Shown piece after piece: positions 11,230 through 23,639 of a stretch of 64,000 nt of DNA. Every line of letters begins with the position of its first letter. Positions within the stretch are counted from its first letter, which is position 1. Both the position numbers and the translations under genes were made by a program. The notes under the pieces were generated by a model. The model did no database searches. It saw nothing but the letters and a program-made list of their open reading frames with translations, and had not been told where the DNA came from. This DNA is from Anthoceros angustus (lineage: Eukaryota; Streptophyta; Anthocerotopsida; Anthocerotales; Anthocerotaceae): the NCBI GenBank assembly GCA_010909165.1, contig VJWM01000273.1, positions 62,001 through 126,000 on the forward strand, in the 5' to 3' direction.

Positions 11230-12400
11230 GGTATGGACAAATGCTGACAAGCTCGCGTCCCATCCACGTATAAGGACAAGTCAAGCGAGAACAAGCACAT
11301 GGAGGTGGCTAGAAAACGATTCATCGTACTAACCGACTCATCCGATGCTGGCGGAATCAATCCATAACAACGGACAAATTTTGAATGCCTCCAGCTCTTG
11401 TTGATCGGGTTGTCGTTCTACCCAAGGCCCTTGAGTCTTCGTTACGTGCCCTAAGGAGCTCTGCCAAGGGTCCCATACATTATCTGTTGGCCTCTACCAA
11501 CAATGCTTGCTTGGTCTTCATCCAATGGGCACTCAAAGAAACCACTTGCGCTTCGTGAGAGTCCTTTCACACGCATACCTTCGCCTTAACTGCAAGTCCT
11601 CTACGGTGGGCCTCAAGGTCAATTCTTCGTCTCGTGCATCTAGAAGAACCTCATACTCATGGATCCTTTATGGAATGTACTTGCACACCTCAAGTCGCCC
11701 TCAATAGCAATACAATTTCGTCTCAGCAAGAAGGCTGCTAATAAAGTTGTCCCACTACATGTATCCAAAACCCAACTCTTTGGAGAAGGTTTTGATAAGT
11801 TTCATCATCAGTCGGCCTCTGTATGATACACCACCAACTTGTCATGTGACATGTACATATGTTTTTGAAGCGGTGTCATGAATGATGACCTCCCATTGTT
11901 AAAAGTCCCATGGTGTTTGGTATCATTGCCTATGTCCTTTGTACATGCATCTTTGACGCCCAACCCACACATACTCCACAATTTCAAATTTGCCTCGTCA
12001 TTGTTCATGTTCGTCTTGTCCTATACAAATGAAACTAAGCCCCTTCCTGCTCCATTTTTGCACGCTCTCTAACTGCATGTGCCTCCACATCATCATCATC
12101 ACAATCATCCTAAGTTCATTGCATAGTAGTTTTCCTCAAAGCTCGCAAAACAATATCCATAATTTGCTTGTCCACCTTTTAAAAGTCCATAGGCCCGATG
12201 TCAAACCCCTTGGAACGCTCCATTACGTGGAGTGTGTACTTCCGTCCTTTGAGAAACCTTGCATGTCTAAAACATCTCTACTTTTCACTTGATATTGTGC
12301 CTGCTGTGGATGCAACAATGAAAACCTCCCCTTCCTCTTGGTCCTTGTCCAGTCAAAGCATTCTCAGTTGCCTTCCTTTCCAATTATTTAAAAAATGAAA
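11230..12400 (-). pseudogene. Unknown dispersed family, copy 1
   Basis: This region matches 37210-38320 in the same orientation. Shared words include cactcaaagaaaccactt, accaacttgtcatgtgacatg and cattgttcatgtt. On the minus strand both copies read VSFV followed by W- or Q-DKTNMNN, then a conserved stretch near STMEG or NTFNNGR. Copy 1 has several stops. No known transposase motif was recognised. The repetition and decay suggest a mobile element gene. Confidence 0.5.
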
Positions 12401-12419
12401 TGTTTGAAGACGTCGGAAG

Positions 12420-13420
12420 TTTAGAAAGGGGTCCAAGCATGGTTTGGTGCTCACATTAGTTAGAAATGCGGATGAAACATTGTTATTTTTTCCTCATTGG
12501 GCATTAATAATTTTATCTAATTTATTTCTTCTATCTGATTTTCATAGGGTATACAAATATATTACTTCTATATGAGGTTAAAATTTAAAATTAAAATATT
12601 CATGAAAATATTCAAAATGAAAGTCTAAATTTAGAGACTATTTGGGACTCGGCATTGTCTCACTCAAAGCAGCACTTGTCACAATATGTTTCAGTGGGAC
12701 CATGGAAAAGAAACTGTAAGCAATGGCCCTTCACCTCAATCATTTTATAATATGTTTCAGATGAGCAAACGGATCGCCGGTAAGTCAACGAATTGAGTAC
12801 GTGATACTCTCTCACAAAGACTAAGAGGAAGATTCCGGCTTGGAGACACTGCTTGTATTTGCTCTTAGAGAAGAGGTCACCATCACACCACTACTGTGAG
12901 GAAGCAAATCTCAACATTACAGCGAAGAGTAGGTTTATCTTGGTTTTTGGCAGGAGTATGTAGCATGAAACCGGAATCTTATGTGTGGAGCGAGGACCGC
13001 TTGGATCCGACATGTTTGATAAACTTTTCCTTTGAGAAGGGCTTGACCGAGCTTAAAGTGGGTCGATGTGGTGGAACCTGGCATGGGAGTGGTGGATTGA
13101 AGCGGCGGGATGTGTTGAGTATGGGTGGCGTGGAAGTGGTGGGTAGAGGTGTGTGGTATGCAAGCGGGTTTAGGTGGTCCTTAGCTCATTCTATTTCTAA
13201 CTCTTGGTTCTTTTTGTGATAGGTATACATGGAAGCTCATCGTCACGACACCGACGGCCAGCGCACAATCCCTGGTCGCTGTAGCAAGGGGTCCGCTCCC
13301 AAGAGAATGATAGGCCCGCTACGCCGACCGATTCTTACCCCACGTCGCGACCATTCGCACCCGAGCGCGCGTGTGCACGGTTCTACAACTAACCACTCTT
13401 AACGTTCACCGAACAGGCCC
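12420..13420. other. No recognisable gene
   Basis: The segment is AT-rich until about 12750, then mixed. A plus-strand frame at 12896-13219 is open for 107 codons but resembles nothing I know. Nothing else is supported before the start of the long repeat near 13.4 kb. Confidence 0.5.
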
Positions 13421-13499
13421 GGTGTGGCCAAACGTTTAAGGACTCGTCGTCTGCATCCCGATCCGTCCATCCCTAGTCCGTTCTTCTCACTCCTCTCAA

Positions 13500-16400
13500 T
13501 ACACTCATCTTTCTTGGAAAAGAGTGGTGGGTCTGGTTCGGACCTCCTCCGCTGCTCCGCCGCCTCCTCCGCCTTTCACACCTCCAGTGAGTTCCCTCAC
13601 CACGCTGCTTGGCCCGTCCGACACGGGCCGCCTGACGAGCAAGGGTCCTGACCACTCCCCGCACACCACCACACGCTAGGGGTCCGTCACCAGACCTTGA
13701 CTGCCTCGTCTGTGCGCCGCCTGACTCAGACTCACGTAGCAAAAGATGCAAGGGTCTACAAGGAAACGCAGATTCACCCCAAGAGAAAGATCCTTTACTA
13801 GAGCAACTCGCCCTCTTATCGCGCCCAAGGTCGTCTTTATACACTCTATTCTCGAGTGGCCAGCCCAAGGCCTAGCCGCCGCCTACTATTTCACTATTCC
13901 GCCTATCTACGCCCGCCGAGGTGCAGAGTGCTTACCTGTGTGTGGCATCCCTTACGCCCCGCCTCTTCACCGATCTCCTCCCTCACTGTCTGCTCCAACA
14001 TGGCCCCAAGGTCCTGCACAGACTCGCTCGGGCCTCCTCCTCGCCCTCCTTCTCGACCCGGCCCCGGGTCCGGCCCATCCGCCGAGGGTGACGCAGACCT
14101 CTAGAGCCTTGAGGAGCTCGCATGGTAATAGGCAAAGTCCGAATCACAATTGCTTCTCCACATGAGCCCGGAGCAATCTTGACCCTCCTCCTGAGGTGCT
14201 CCAAAGAGGCTGGTCGCCTGCCCGCCGAGCCGCCTCCGCCGCCACTGTACTCGCCAACCGGGTCAGCACTTCCTTGAGGATGCCAAGGCCGCCGACACCT
14301 CCCTCGCACTTTTGTCTGCCGCCGACGTGCTCCTCCTCCCGCCTGTAGCTCGACTAGCTTGCCGCCATGGAGCCACGCTCTCCTCCGCCTGCAATCGGGA
14401 GCGCCTTCGCTCCTCTCCGGCCCTCCTCCTCCGTCCATCTTTTGCTCTCGAAGGTCCGCCAACTCCTCTCCAGCGGCCCAAGATCTCCGCCCGGCTCCTC
14501 GACTTCCCTCAGCCTTCTCCAACTCCGGGCGATGTCCAACTCGGATCGCCGCCAACTCACCGCTCCTCAAACATGCCTCAAGCCGGCTTCTACCTCCTGC
14601 TCATGGGTCCGGCGATCACTTCATGGAGGGCTCCATGTCATCAGGTCTTGAGCCGCAAGGTTTCCTTGTGGTCCTCCATTTCCGCCGACGCCTCCGCCTC
14701 CTCAGTGGGTCCGAGATCCTCCATCTCCTGCTTCGGCCTCCTTCTCTCCGCCTGCTCGTGCCTACTCTGCGGCTTGTTTCGCATTGGCCGCACTGCCTGC
14801 TTTCTCCACCTGCCCCTGCCTCACGCTGTAATGGTCCTGGCTTATTAGCCACGGCGCCTCCCGCCTTTCACTCAGCCTCCCGCTTGAGGTTGTTCCCCGC
14901 TGAGCCGCCTTGGCCAGTCCCGGCCCGCCTCCGCTGTCTTCGGCCTCCTCCGACCCTCTCTACTTCCTCCGTCTCAGAGGTCTTCACCTGCTTGGCCTCC
15001 TCTGACTGCCCACTGCTCAGACACTGAGGATCGGCCCACCAGCTTGACCTGACTGCCCTCTCCGCCCGCCCGCCTCCTCGATCCTGCGAGGGACTCCGCC
15101 TTCTCGGGCCGCCACGCCTCTACCACCGGAGCTCCACCATCCATCGCCGGGTGGCTCCACTTGGGTCTTCTCATTGCCGCAGAGACCCAAGCATACCGTC
15201 CATGATTTGTGAGCCAAAACCCGCCATGTTTCCTCCACGGCCACACTGGGAGACACCCAAAGTCCGCTGTGGGTGCAGCATCTCCCGGGTCCGTTTATGG
15301 ACTGAGCATCATAGCTCCCGGAGGGAGTCCTGACCGGGCTCTCATCAATGAGGACCCTGTGTCCCGAGTGTTTCGGGTCCCGGCCTTCTACTTTTGGCCC
15401 TCTTGGTAGCTCCTTCTCCGCCTTCTTCGCTAGCCTTGAGGTGGTGAAGGTCCTGAACTAGCCCTCTTGCCTCTTCCGGTTGGAGACAGACGGCCTGTGA
15501 GTGGGGTTGCCGCTGCCTCCAACTCCCTGGCAAGGCCCTTTCCGCCTCAGACCGCCTCCTCCGCCTCGCCACTCATGGTAGGGGCACGGCCCGGGCGCCT
15601 GTACAGGCGCTGCCTCCGCCGCTTCGCCGAGCCCGGGCGGGTTCGGCACTGGAGTCGTGTTAGGGTTGGCTGGCCGCTGCGACCGCTAGCTCCCGCCCCA
15701 TGGCCGCCTCCTCCGCAGGTGCTCCGGGGAACCAAGAGGAGGGAATGTCTTCCACGCCTCCCGGGTGGCGAGGGGTCCACAGTGATGTATAGAGTCCGAA
15801 TCCTCCTGGGCTGCCCTCCTCCCACTCCGCTGGTCCGGTTGGCCACGGCCTGCTCTTCCTTCCCGCTCGCCTCCGTAGGGGCGGCCCTTCCGTAGCGCCT
15901 CTCCTCTTCCCTCCTTCAGGAGGTGTTCATGTGCCCCCACACATGGATGATGAACCATAACGCCGACGGGGTGGCTTCTCACTCTCGCCTTCCGAGCCTC
16001 CGTGCTGATTCTTGCGAAGATGATCCCGCCTCACCGCTGCTTCCTCTCGTAGAAGTCGTGGAGGAACAAGAGATTATCCCCAAGGTGGTCCACCTTGGTG
16101 AGCATATTGGACGGTGATCTTCGCCACGATCGCATCTCCTCGCCGAGGAGGTCCGGCATTAGCCACCCATTGGAGGATCGCCCCTAGTCGCAAGAGGGCC
16201 GCCCGCCGCCCACCTTCCTTCACCTTCAGGCCCGAACCACTCCCCATTCACTGGGCGGTTCTAAACTGCCTCAGACCTCCACGGCCCACCTCTTGGGTCC
16301 TCCTGTGTTCTTAGAGCGACCTCCTTGTTGGCCGCTGCCAAAGATCTTCCCGCATACCCCTGACTAGCGACGTACTGTCAAGGTCCTGAAAATATCCAGT

Positions 16401-16920
16401 GTAGTCCTCCACAGCCTCCTCCGCCTCCTCCAGCCCATGCATCAAGTCGAGGTAGTGCTTTGGTGATGATGTTGCTCCACCAAGCGCCATGGCTCCTACA
16501 CCGCTTTCTTGGGTCCCATCTCCGCCTCTTGTTCTGCCATTATTGCTTAAGGCTCAACAATTTGTTCCTCCGCACAAGGCCGCTGTTCCAACCACAAGGT
16601 CGAGCAGCGTGAGGGTGCCTCGAGCGCCAAAAGACAACGCCAGAGCCGGTGTCCAGCGTGAGAGATCGCGAGAACCGCCACGGTTGTTTTGGAAGAATGA
16701 CCTCCTCCCACTCCGTCGACAAGAATATGCCAAGGGCGCGGCTCTCGCCAGTAATCGCCGAGGCTCGCATGGCTTACTTCCCACCTTACGCCTTCGCCAT
16801 TACTGCCTCACAAATTTTAGCTCATACGCCACTACAGATTTCTGAGCGTGAATACCGCTTACACCGTGCAAACTTTGCCGCCCTCAATCGCATGCCCGCC
16901 CACCTCCGCACTGGCCCACG
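13500..16920 (-). pseudogene. Minus-strand gag-like, coiled-coil-rich region (copy B)
   Basis: The minus strand carries many overlapping fragments rich in Arg, Glu, Ala and Gly. One (13983-14570) contains RPELEKAEGSRGAGR and EELADLREQK. Others are at 14974-15246 and 15686-15982. The charge pattern fits a long coiled coil broken by frameshifts. It diverges head to head from the plus-strand gag-like gene at 17.6 kb, with the 20-bp array between them. No reverse transcriptase or integrase motif was seen. The call rests on composition and repetition. Confidence 0.35.
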
Positions 16921-17075
16921 GGCTCGCCTAAAATACACCCGACTCCTAAGTTACTTTTACCTCGATGCACTGTCTCGGCCCGAGTGTAGTCCCGACCACT
17001 CCAGCACTTGTGGTGCGGTCCGCCTCCGTGAGAGTGTAGTCCAGGCTCTCCGGAGTGCTCCGAGTCCTTCGCTTA

Positions 17076-17213
17076 CTCCCGAGTCCTTCGCCCACTCCCG
17101 AGTCCTCCGACCTAATCCGGAGTCCTCCGACCCACTCCGGAGTCCTCCGACCCACTCCAAAGTCCTCCGACCCACTCCGGAGTCCTCCGACCCAATTCAA
17201 GTCCTTGACCTTA
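17076..17213. repeat. 20-bp tandem array (copy B)
   Basis: This is the same array as at 1241, with about seven units, two of which have lost or changed a base (tcccgagtccttcgcccac at 17076). It keeps the CTCCGGAG core. The flanks match copy A. Confidence 0.9.
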
Positions 17214-17599
17214 CTCCGAGTGCAGTCTCGAGCACCCGACTTATTCCTTCCTTTCCGCCTTATTTTCCACTCCGCGCCTATGAAAAAAACAAAACCTAAC
17301 TCATTTCCTACCCTAGGGGAGAGTCCGCACCCACAGCAGACAAAGTTGCTTTCCACCGTGGTGCTGGGCCGAGACATTAGAAGGGCGAGAGAACTCGCAC
17401 TGGGAGTAGCTCCTTCCTCGCGTGCAGCTTATGGGCGCCATGCCCCGGAAATGCTAAGGGTGGGAAGGAACCGCCCGCCAAGGGCTCCTCCTTGCCGACA
17501 AGACTGTGAGTCGCTACCGCTGTGGGAGAAGATTTTGAGACGCCACAATTTACATGCTTTGGCAAGTACCTCAATCCTAGAGACTTGGTAGATTTCGCA

Positions 17600-19654
17600 A
17601 TGGGCTGAGGAGGAGAACATCCAACTGATGGGTGTATGGCCGCCAAAGAGGCTCACACCAATTTGGAATTGATTGAGGAGTGTTACATCAACCTCCATCA
17701 ATCGGGGCCTCGCTTGCGTCGAGAGGAATGCCTGACCGATCCGCTACCGGACAAATCGGAGTATTCGCCAAGTATATGGGAGACCTGAGGAGGAGAGCCT
17801 GATTGCTTTCCTTGAGAGGACAATGGAGGAAGAGGATCTCCTCTCGTAAATTCCGCAGGAGGTCCTAGATGTGATGGACGGAGGAGTGAAGGCCACCAAG
17901 AATGGCTGAAGACGACAAAGCATCAAGGAGTCAAGTGGAGGCTCTTGCCAAAATTGTGTGTTGGTGAACTATCAACGGACCTCTTATTTCAAAGACCAAC
18001 TTCCTCCGCTTTGTGGAAGATTTCGCGAGGAGCCAAGCCGGATTGGGGCACCATCATGTATGAGGCCTACATACATCACAGGGAGAAGCTCCTTAGGCCA
18101 AATTCGGTGGATGAGGAAGGACCGTGGCCATGCTATCTTAGCACCTATTTGGTGCACTTGTGGGAGACGGGGGGGCTCCTAACCAGCAAGGAGCTTGAGG
18201 ATGCTTGGCATCCTTTCAAGATTATCCATCTCCAGCCAAGCTTAGAGCGGCCCTTACCTTTCGCTCTAAGGAAGACCATGGGAGGACAAACCTCCACAAG
18301 GACCCTAGGACCGAGAGCGGAGGAGGCGGAGGCAACAAGGTTGCCGGAGTGGGAGGCCTTTCCCCACAAGAGGAGCAAGGAAGGGGGGAGCAAGATTCGG
18401 CCATAGAGGGCCAAGTGGTAGTCTATGAGGGGCAGACTACCACGGTATGGGTGACGACCCCAAGGGTGGGAGGAGTCCCCACCATTTCGTGGGTGCCTAG
18501 GGAAGAGGCACCGTGAGCCACCCCTAGGGGAGGCAGCATCAGTGGTAGGCGCCCATCACGGTGAGGTGGTGCCACCGCGGTAGGTCTGCACCCCACCGCA
18601 GGCAAGCACCCGGCCAGAGGGAAGAGGAAGGCGGGCGCATGAGGCCGGGGCGCCAGCCACCATCACCGCCGGGAGAGGATGGGGAACTGCGAGGCCACGC
18701 CATCGCTGATGGCCCGAGGAGGTGGAAGGCTGGAAATTTCCAAAGAAGAGGCCGAAGGTGAATTTGGGCCCCTAGGAGATTTGGCCGAGTGCTATGAGGC
18801 ACTCAAATGAGTGGATTTGAAGGGGGCTAGGGAATTAACAGCCACCTTATGGGCATGCCAAGAGGAAGCCAATAAGGCCCAAGAGATGACAGAGAGGAGA
18901 GCAGGGACCAAATGGCAATTGGAGGCCATGGAGTCCGATGAGAAGGCAGCCAAGTTGGAGAAGGCTGTGGAGAAGCTTCAGCGCGACCTTGTGGATCAGC
19001 GGCGTGCGGAGAAGGTCTTGGAGGGAAGGTTGGCTCAAACCGAAGAGAGCTGTCCGAGCGACTACCCAACGGGACTCATGGAGGCAAAAGGCGGAGGAGC
19101 ACTTTGCCCACCTAGAGCAGGAAAGGAAGAGCAAAATCGAGGCTCTAGGGAGAGAAAAACAGGCGGTTCAGCAAGTGGATACGCAAGAACAAGTGATGGC
19201 TACTCAAGCCATCAAGATCCGGGACATGGAAGAAACGCGAAGAACCCAGATAATTTGGAGGAGAAGCCGGAGCTAGAAGCTCAAGACCAAAGAACGTAGG
19301 GAGTTGAGCGTGAAGAGTGCTTGGCAAGCGGAGAGGGAAGAGCTTGCTCAACAACTAGGGGACTTGGAGAGGAGGAGGTCCCAGGAGGAAGAGCACCAGA
19401 AGAAGGTGGTGCATAGAATGCTGGTGGTGAGGAAGCGAAGGTTTTGGGCAGATTATGCCCTTCAAGCAAAGTTGGCCAACCAGCTGAGGGAAGCACAGGA
19501 GGAGAATGTGACCCTCCATGTGAAGGTGGGAGAATCGACCACCTCAAGGGATGCCTACAAGGGTAGGTGTGAAGATGGAGAGTGGCCCAATGAATTGATG
19601 ATCTCCAAATGCAATATCATAGTCCTGGGCGCCCATCTTCACAACAGATATTGA
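17600..19654 (+). pseudogene. Gag-like gene, copy B (best preserved, frame-shifted)
   Basis: Three frame-shifted pieces form one protein. The N-terminal domain includes 17945-18406, with KPDWGTIMYEAYIHHREKLL, CYLSTYLVHLWE and FALRKTMGG. A linker at 18420-18610 has Thr-Thr-Val and Val-Gly repeats. A coiled coil runs from about 18811 to 19560 (KWQLEAMESDEKAAKLEKA, then AEEHFAHLEQERKSKIEALG, then EELAQQLGDLERRRSQEEE). The C-terminal piece ends at 19654. The order (capsid-like N-domain, repeat linker, long coiled coil) recurs in four other places. There is no zinc knuckle and no pol. A cell-gene origin cannot be excluded, but multicopy presence next to LTR-like repeats favours a retroelement Gag. 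Confidence 0.65.
18437..18610 (+). repeat. Heptad-coding 21-bp repeats (linker 1, copy B)
   Basis: The array starts with CTACCACGGTAT at 18437. It continues with ACCCCAAGGGTGGG-, CACGGTGAGGTGG- and CACCGCGGTAGG-type words at roughly 21-bp steps. They encode a Thr-Thr-Val-x and Val-Gly-Gly-Val-Pro-Thr-type linker between the N-domain and the coiled coil. Confidence 0.6.
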
Positions 19655-20950
19655 AGGCCAACAACGGCGCGGCCACAAGAGGAGGACAATAGGTCCTCGT
19701 GATGATGATAGGAAGGAGTTGCTGCAGTGCAACCGGATGCCTCGTGACTTTGATGAGGCCATTATGACATGGACTCGAGGAGTCCTGAGAGTCGAGGACC
19801 TGAGGAGAAACGTGCCCAAGAAGGAAGATGGCGGAAAGCAAGGAGGGGACAACATAGGGGGTCACCACCACTCAGAGTCCGCTGACTACCGGTAGGCTGC
19901 CACCCCACGCCGGTAGTCTCGTGGGTGGAATCTCGTGTCCCGAGACACGGTGAGGTCCACATTCACCCTCAATGTCGCTTGTAGTCCCGGGATTCGCCTC
20001 CCAAGGGAATGGTTTGTGCCAAGAGACGCTATCTTCTATCACTACCGACCTTGCCTAGCTAAGTCGTGACTTACCCGCTACCACCCTCACACCCATCTAC
20101 TCAACTACTACTACCTCCGCCTTGTCCAACTACCACGGATCTAACTCCCGACTCTCCCCTTTCCTACCAGCGCTCACCACTCACCGTGTAGTGGAACGAA
20201 CCACCGAGGTGGGTCCCACACCAAACCCTAGCGACGATCTGGGCCATGGATCTCGCACGGGTTGTCCCCACCCGTAGTCCGGGTGATATTCGCACCCCCC
20301 ACACTATGCACCCGATTCCTAGGGACCAGGCCTCCTACCTCAATCCACACACATGCACACACACAAGGGCCACACCACCTTATTTCCTCCGAAACACGCT
20401 CCCATGCGCACTTCCAGACAAAGACCGCTCAATTCGGATTACACACCACCCACCATGACCTCTCCACTGCTCTCTTCCTTCCCACTCGATCTCACCGCAT
20501 CGCTGCACAAGATTTAATCTCTCCTTCCCCAATCCGCCTCACTCCTTCTCTCTCCTCGACCCGCCTCGTGCATCCACCACTCACACTTCACCCTCAATTG
20601 AACACAACTAGCGAGGAAAGAAGTGAAGGGAGAAGAACCTGTGGCCACAAGCGCACGAGCAAGCTCCACCCGCCCGCCAATCCCTTGGTTCCTCCTCCTT
20701 GTCGCCAAGAATTGCCCATCACCCTTCCTCCTCCTGAGCAAGCTCTCGACCACCCTAGGAGCTGCCTCGCACCCCCGCCTCCGCTAATTGGACGCCAACC
20801 AACCAGTGGGATCTCAACCAAATTATCTCACGGGAGAGGCATAATTCGCCTCTTATACACCCGGGCGCCATGGATTTTTAGGTCCTAAGATGGCTATCGA
20901 AGGACGCGCCCACACCGGAGCGATCCTAGGTCCAGGCAAGATCCTAACCA
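19655..20950. other. Gag-like downstream part and non-coding segment
   Basis: 19655-19930 is still the downstream part of the gag-like gene and aligns with 27010-27240. It ends in more CTACC-GGTAG words. After that there is no gene. A minus-strand GGTGTATAAGAGGCG lies near 20845-20860. The comparison with the element at 27 kb suggests that about 19920-23640 is an insertion into the gag-like gene. Confidence 0.4.
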
Positions 20951-23260
20951 AATTATCTTAGGATGCTATCACCTCCGCCACGCTTATCTCTCGACTTGGC
21001 CGCCTGCCTCGCCCTCCATTGCCGCCGCCACGAGCCCTCCCGCCACCGATCCGGCTGTGTTTTCCCACAATACTTCCACCTCACCGCCACCGCTGGACGC
21101 CCTAATTTGAGGTGTACCGCCTGAGCTTCCGCCTTCCGCTTGCCGCCTATTGCCGAGGATTATTACCGGCCTCGCCCACCCAAGCCGGACCTCCTCCTCA
21201 CTTAACTCCTCCAAAGTCGCCTCCGACAATAGGGGCCAACCCCCCGCGCAATGGTAGAAGTATGCACGGGTCCTCACTTGCGAGGTAGGCCCCGATCCTC
21301 CTATTTCCACACACATGGACAAGGAAGGTTAACGCTGCTCCCCATTCACATATAGACCAGAACATAAGTTTCCTCATCCATGTGCCGAACATAGGACCCT
21401 GAGCAGAGGTGCTTACCCCTCCTCCCGTAGGCTACACCGTTGCTCGGTCCATGTCCTGCGGGTGCCGTCAGGCCCCTGCTCCGCCATGCCGCCAGTTGCG
21501 CCAATGTGGTGCCCACTCCGCTGTAGTGGACTCCACGACGCGCTGCTCAAAGAACCCCGGTAGGTGTTTTGCCACCTTTGCTGCCGCTTCTGTAGAGTTC
21601 CTTCCACTACCCCGCCGTGGTCCTGCCACCGCCTTCCCTTCCTTCCTTTCTCGCCCGCCACGTGCCTCATCCCGCCTCCTGCTTATACCGCCTCCGCGCT
21701 TATGGGCCTTTCCACCGAGGCCGCCCGCCTCCTGGCTCGCAACAACTCCCGCATCCCGGTTCGCCCTGTGGGCATCCTTAATTTGAGCCATGAGCGCCGG
21801 CTCGTCATGGCCTGCAACTTCTCCTCGGCCCCGCACAAATCTTCTGAATCTTGGCCCTTATTTCCTCTAGGACCCGCTTGTCTTCCTCCAGCTTGCTTGC
21901 GCTTGGCCTCCTTCACAAACCCGGCCTTCACCACTTCCTCCCGCCGCCTTGCACACCGAGCTGTGTGAGAGCTAAAGCCGCTTGATCCAACAACCGCTTG
22001 GGCCCGACCATCGTGGCCGCCCCGCAATCCACTCAGGCGGCCACGCCATCCCTCCGTCGAGAACTTTCCTCCCAAGCAAGGTGCACCTCACCACCGTGCA
22101 TCCACCTCGCTGCTGGGAGTCCCTTGAAAATCTCTTCCCATGCCGAGGAGGGGTCCGCTCGAGGTCACCCCTAAACCCTCCGGGTTGATTCATCATCCGC
22201 ATCCGTGTCAAGAAATTGTCCTCTGATCGCGCCTCCGCCACCTCAACCGCTTGGCCTTCATTTTCAGGCGCCTGCTGACCCGGTGACGCCGCCTTCACCT
22301 TTTCCCGAGGCCCGCCTTCCACCCCGGCCTTCCTCTTTGCCGGTAGAAATTTCCTTCTCCTCGAATCGCCTGCCGCCACGACTCCCTATCCGATTTCCTC
22401 GATTTCCTCCTTGGGCTCCTCCGCCTTCCATTTCACCTCCCTAACCGCTTCCACATGTGGGAGGCCACAATTCCACCTCGCGCGCTAGCATGCACATAAA
22501 GATGGACCAAATGGTGAAATTAGAGAGGGTCGAGGGTAGGAGAAATCAGTTCAACCTCTTCACACAACTTGTCAAGAGAATTCGCCCCAATCGATTCCCC
22601 TTGACCACTTCATGGAAGGAAGCAGAAGTGGTCGACAAATAATCCCGCTTGTGCAGAAACATAGGAGCCATCCGCCGACCCATCAATCCTGTTACAATCC
22701 TCCACCACCGGTTCCTGACGCCTTTAACCAGGCGGCCAGGTTCTTTTCCGGACGCCCATCACCAAACCGCCCGCCTCCTCCTACCGCGCCATACACCTCC
22801 TAACCAATTCCAGTCCCAACTCGGGCTTCGCCTAATTCCCCCGCCTTGCTTGTCCTTCTGTGGCGCGACACTCGCACTCATCCCAAGTTCATGTAATTCC
22901 ACCGCTCTTCCATGAAGCCAAGCTCCTCCTTCACCACCTCAAATAACTTTCCAATGATCCATGTTTGGCCATGGAGCAAGCACAATCACGACCTTGGGCG
23001 CCATCCCTCCACAAGAGTCTCCTGTCGCGCCTCAACCGATCGCCTGACCACCCGGGCGGGCCTGTGGTTCCTACCTCCTCACCAACCCAGCGCCTTCCTC
23101 CTCTAGCGACTGCGATGTCGGATGGGGGTTCGAGCTCCTTCCCTCGTGCGCCCGCGCCTCCCCGCAGATCGCGGTTCCCGATGAACTCCTCGACTGCCGC
23201 CTCGCCCTCACAGGCCCGCCGCTGCCTCCCGCCCCACCGGCGCTCCGTTGTCCGAACGGA
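20950..23260 (-). pseudogene. Minus-strand gag-like, coiled-coil-rich region (copy B)
   Basis: This matches 5000-7300. The minus strand reads as KVKAASPGQQ, DLERTPPRHGKRFSRDS, KRKQAGGRQAGPRGNKGQDS and similar charged pieces (21972-22379, 21683-22075, 21468-21836). Each piece is open for 120-135 codons but they are out of frame with each other. No catalytic motifs were seen. It is placed inside the plus-strand family member as an oppositely oriented module. Confidence 0.35.
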
Positions 23261-23529
23261 TTACATTCCTAGGGTTAAGTTCCTGTTCCCTACCCCTGCT
23301 CGACCGCGACCGCCGCTCCACACCCCAATCCACAACCCCACACTCATTCGCATTTAACGTTGACTCCAAGCCTATAGACCTATCACTCCTAATTATACCA
23401 ACCCCTACCTCACATATATAGACCTTTAGTGGACATCCCAAGTCCATGGGCCAAGGAACATCGAGTTCTAATTCTTATTATCTAACCTAAGAAATAAAAC
23501 AAGAAAAACCATAGGCCAAGGACGCTTTC

Positions 23530-23537
23530 TATAAATA
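23530..23537 (+). promoter_or_regulatory. TATA-like box, copy B tail
   Basis: TATAAATA lies at the same place as 7565 in copy A, downstream of an AT-rich block and upstream of an A/C-rich leader. It is conserved between the copies. A retroelement promoter role is inferred. Confidence 0.4.
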
Positions 23538-23639
23538 CCCTTGCCTACCGTCAACCCCGACTTATTTTCACACCACACACCAAAAACAAAAAAACACTTC
23601 AAGGCACATCCCAACAGGGGGTTTCCGAGTCCGTGACGT

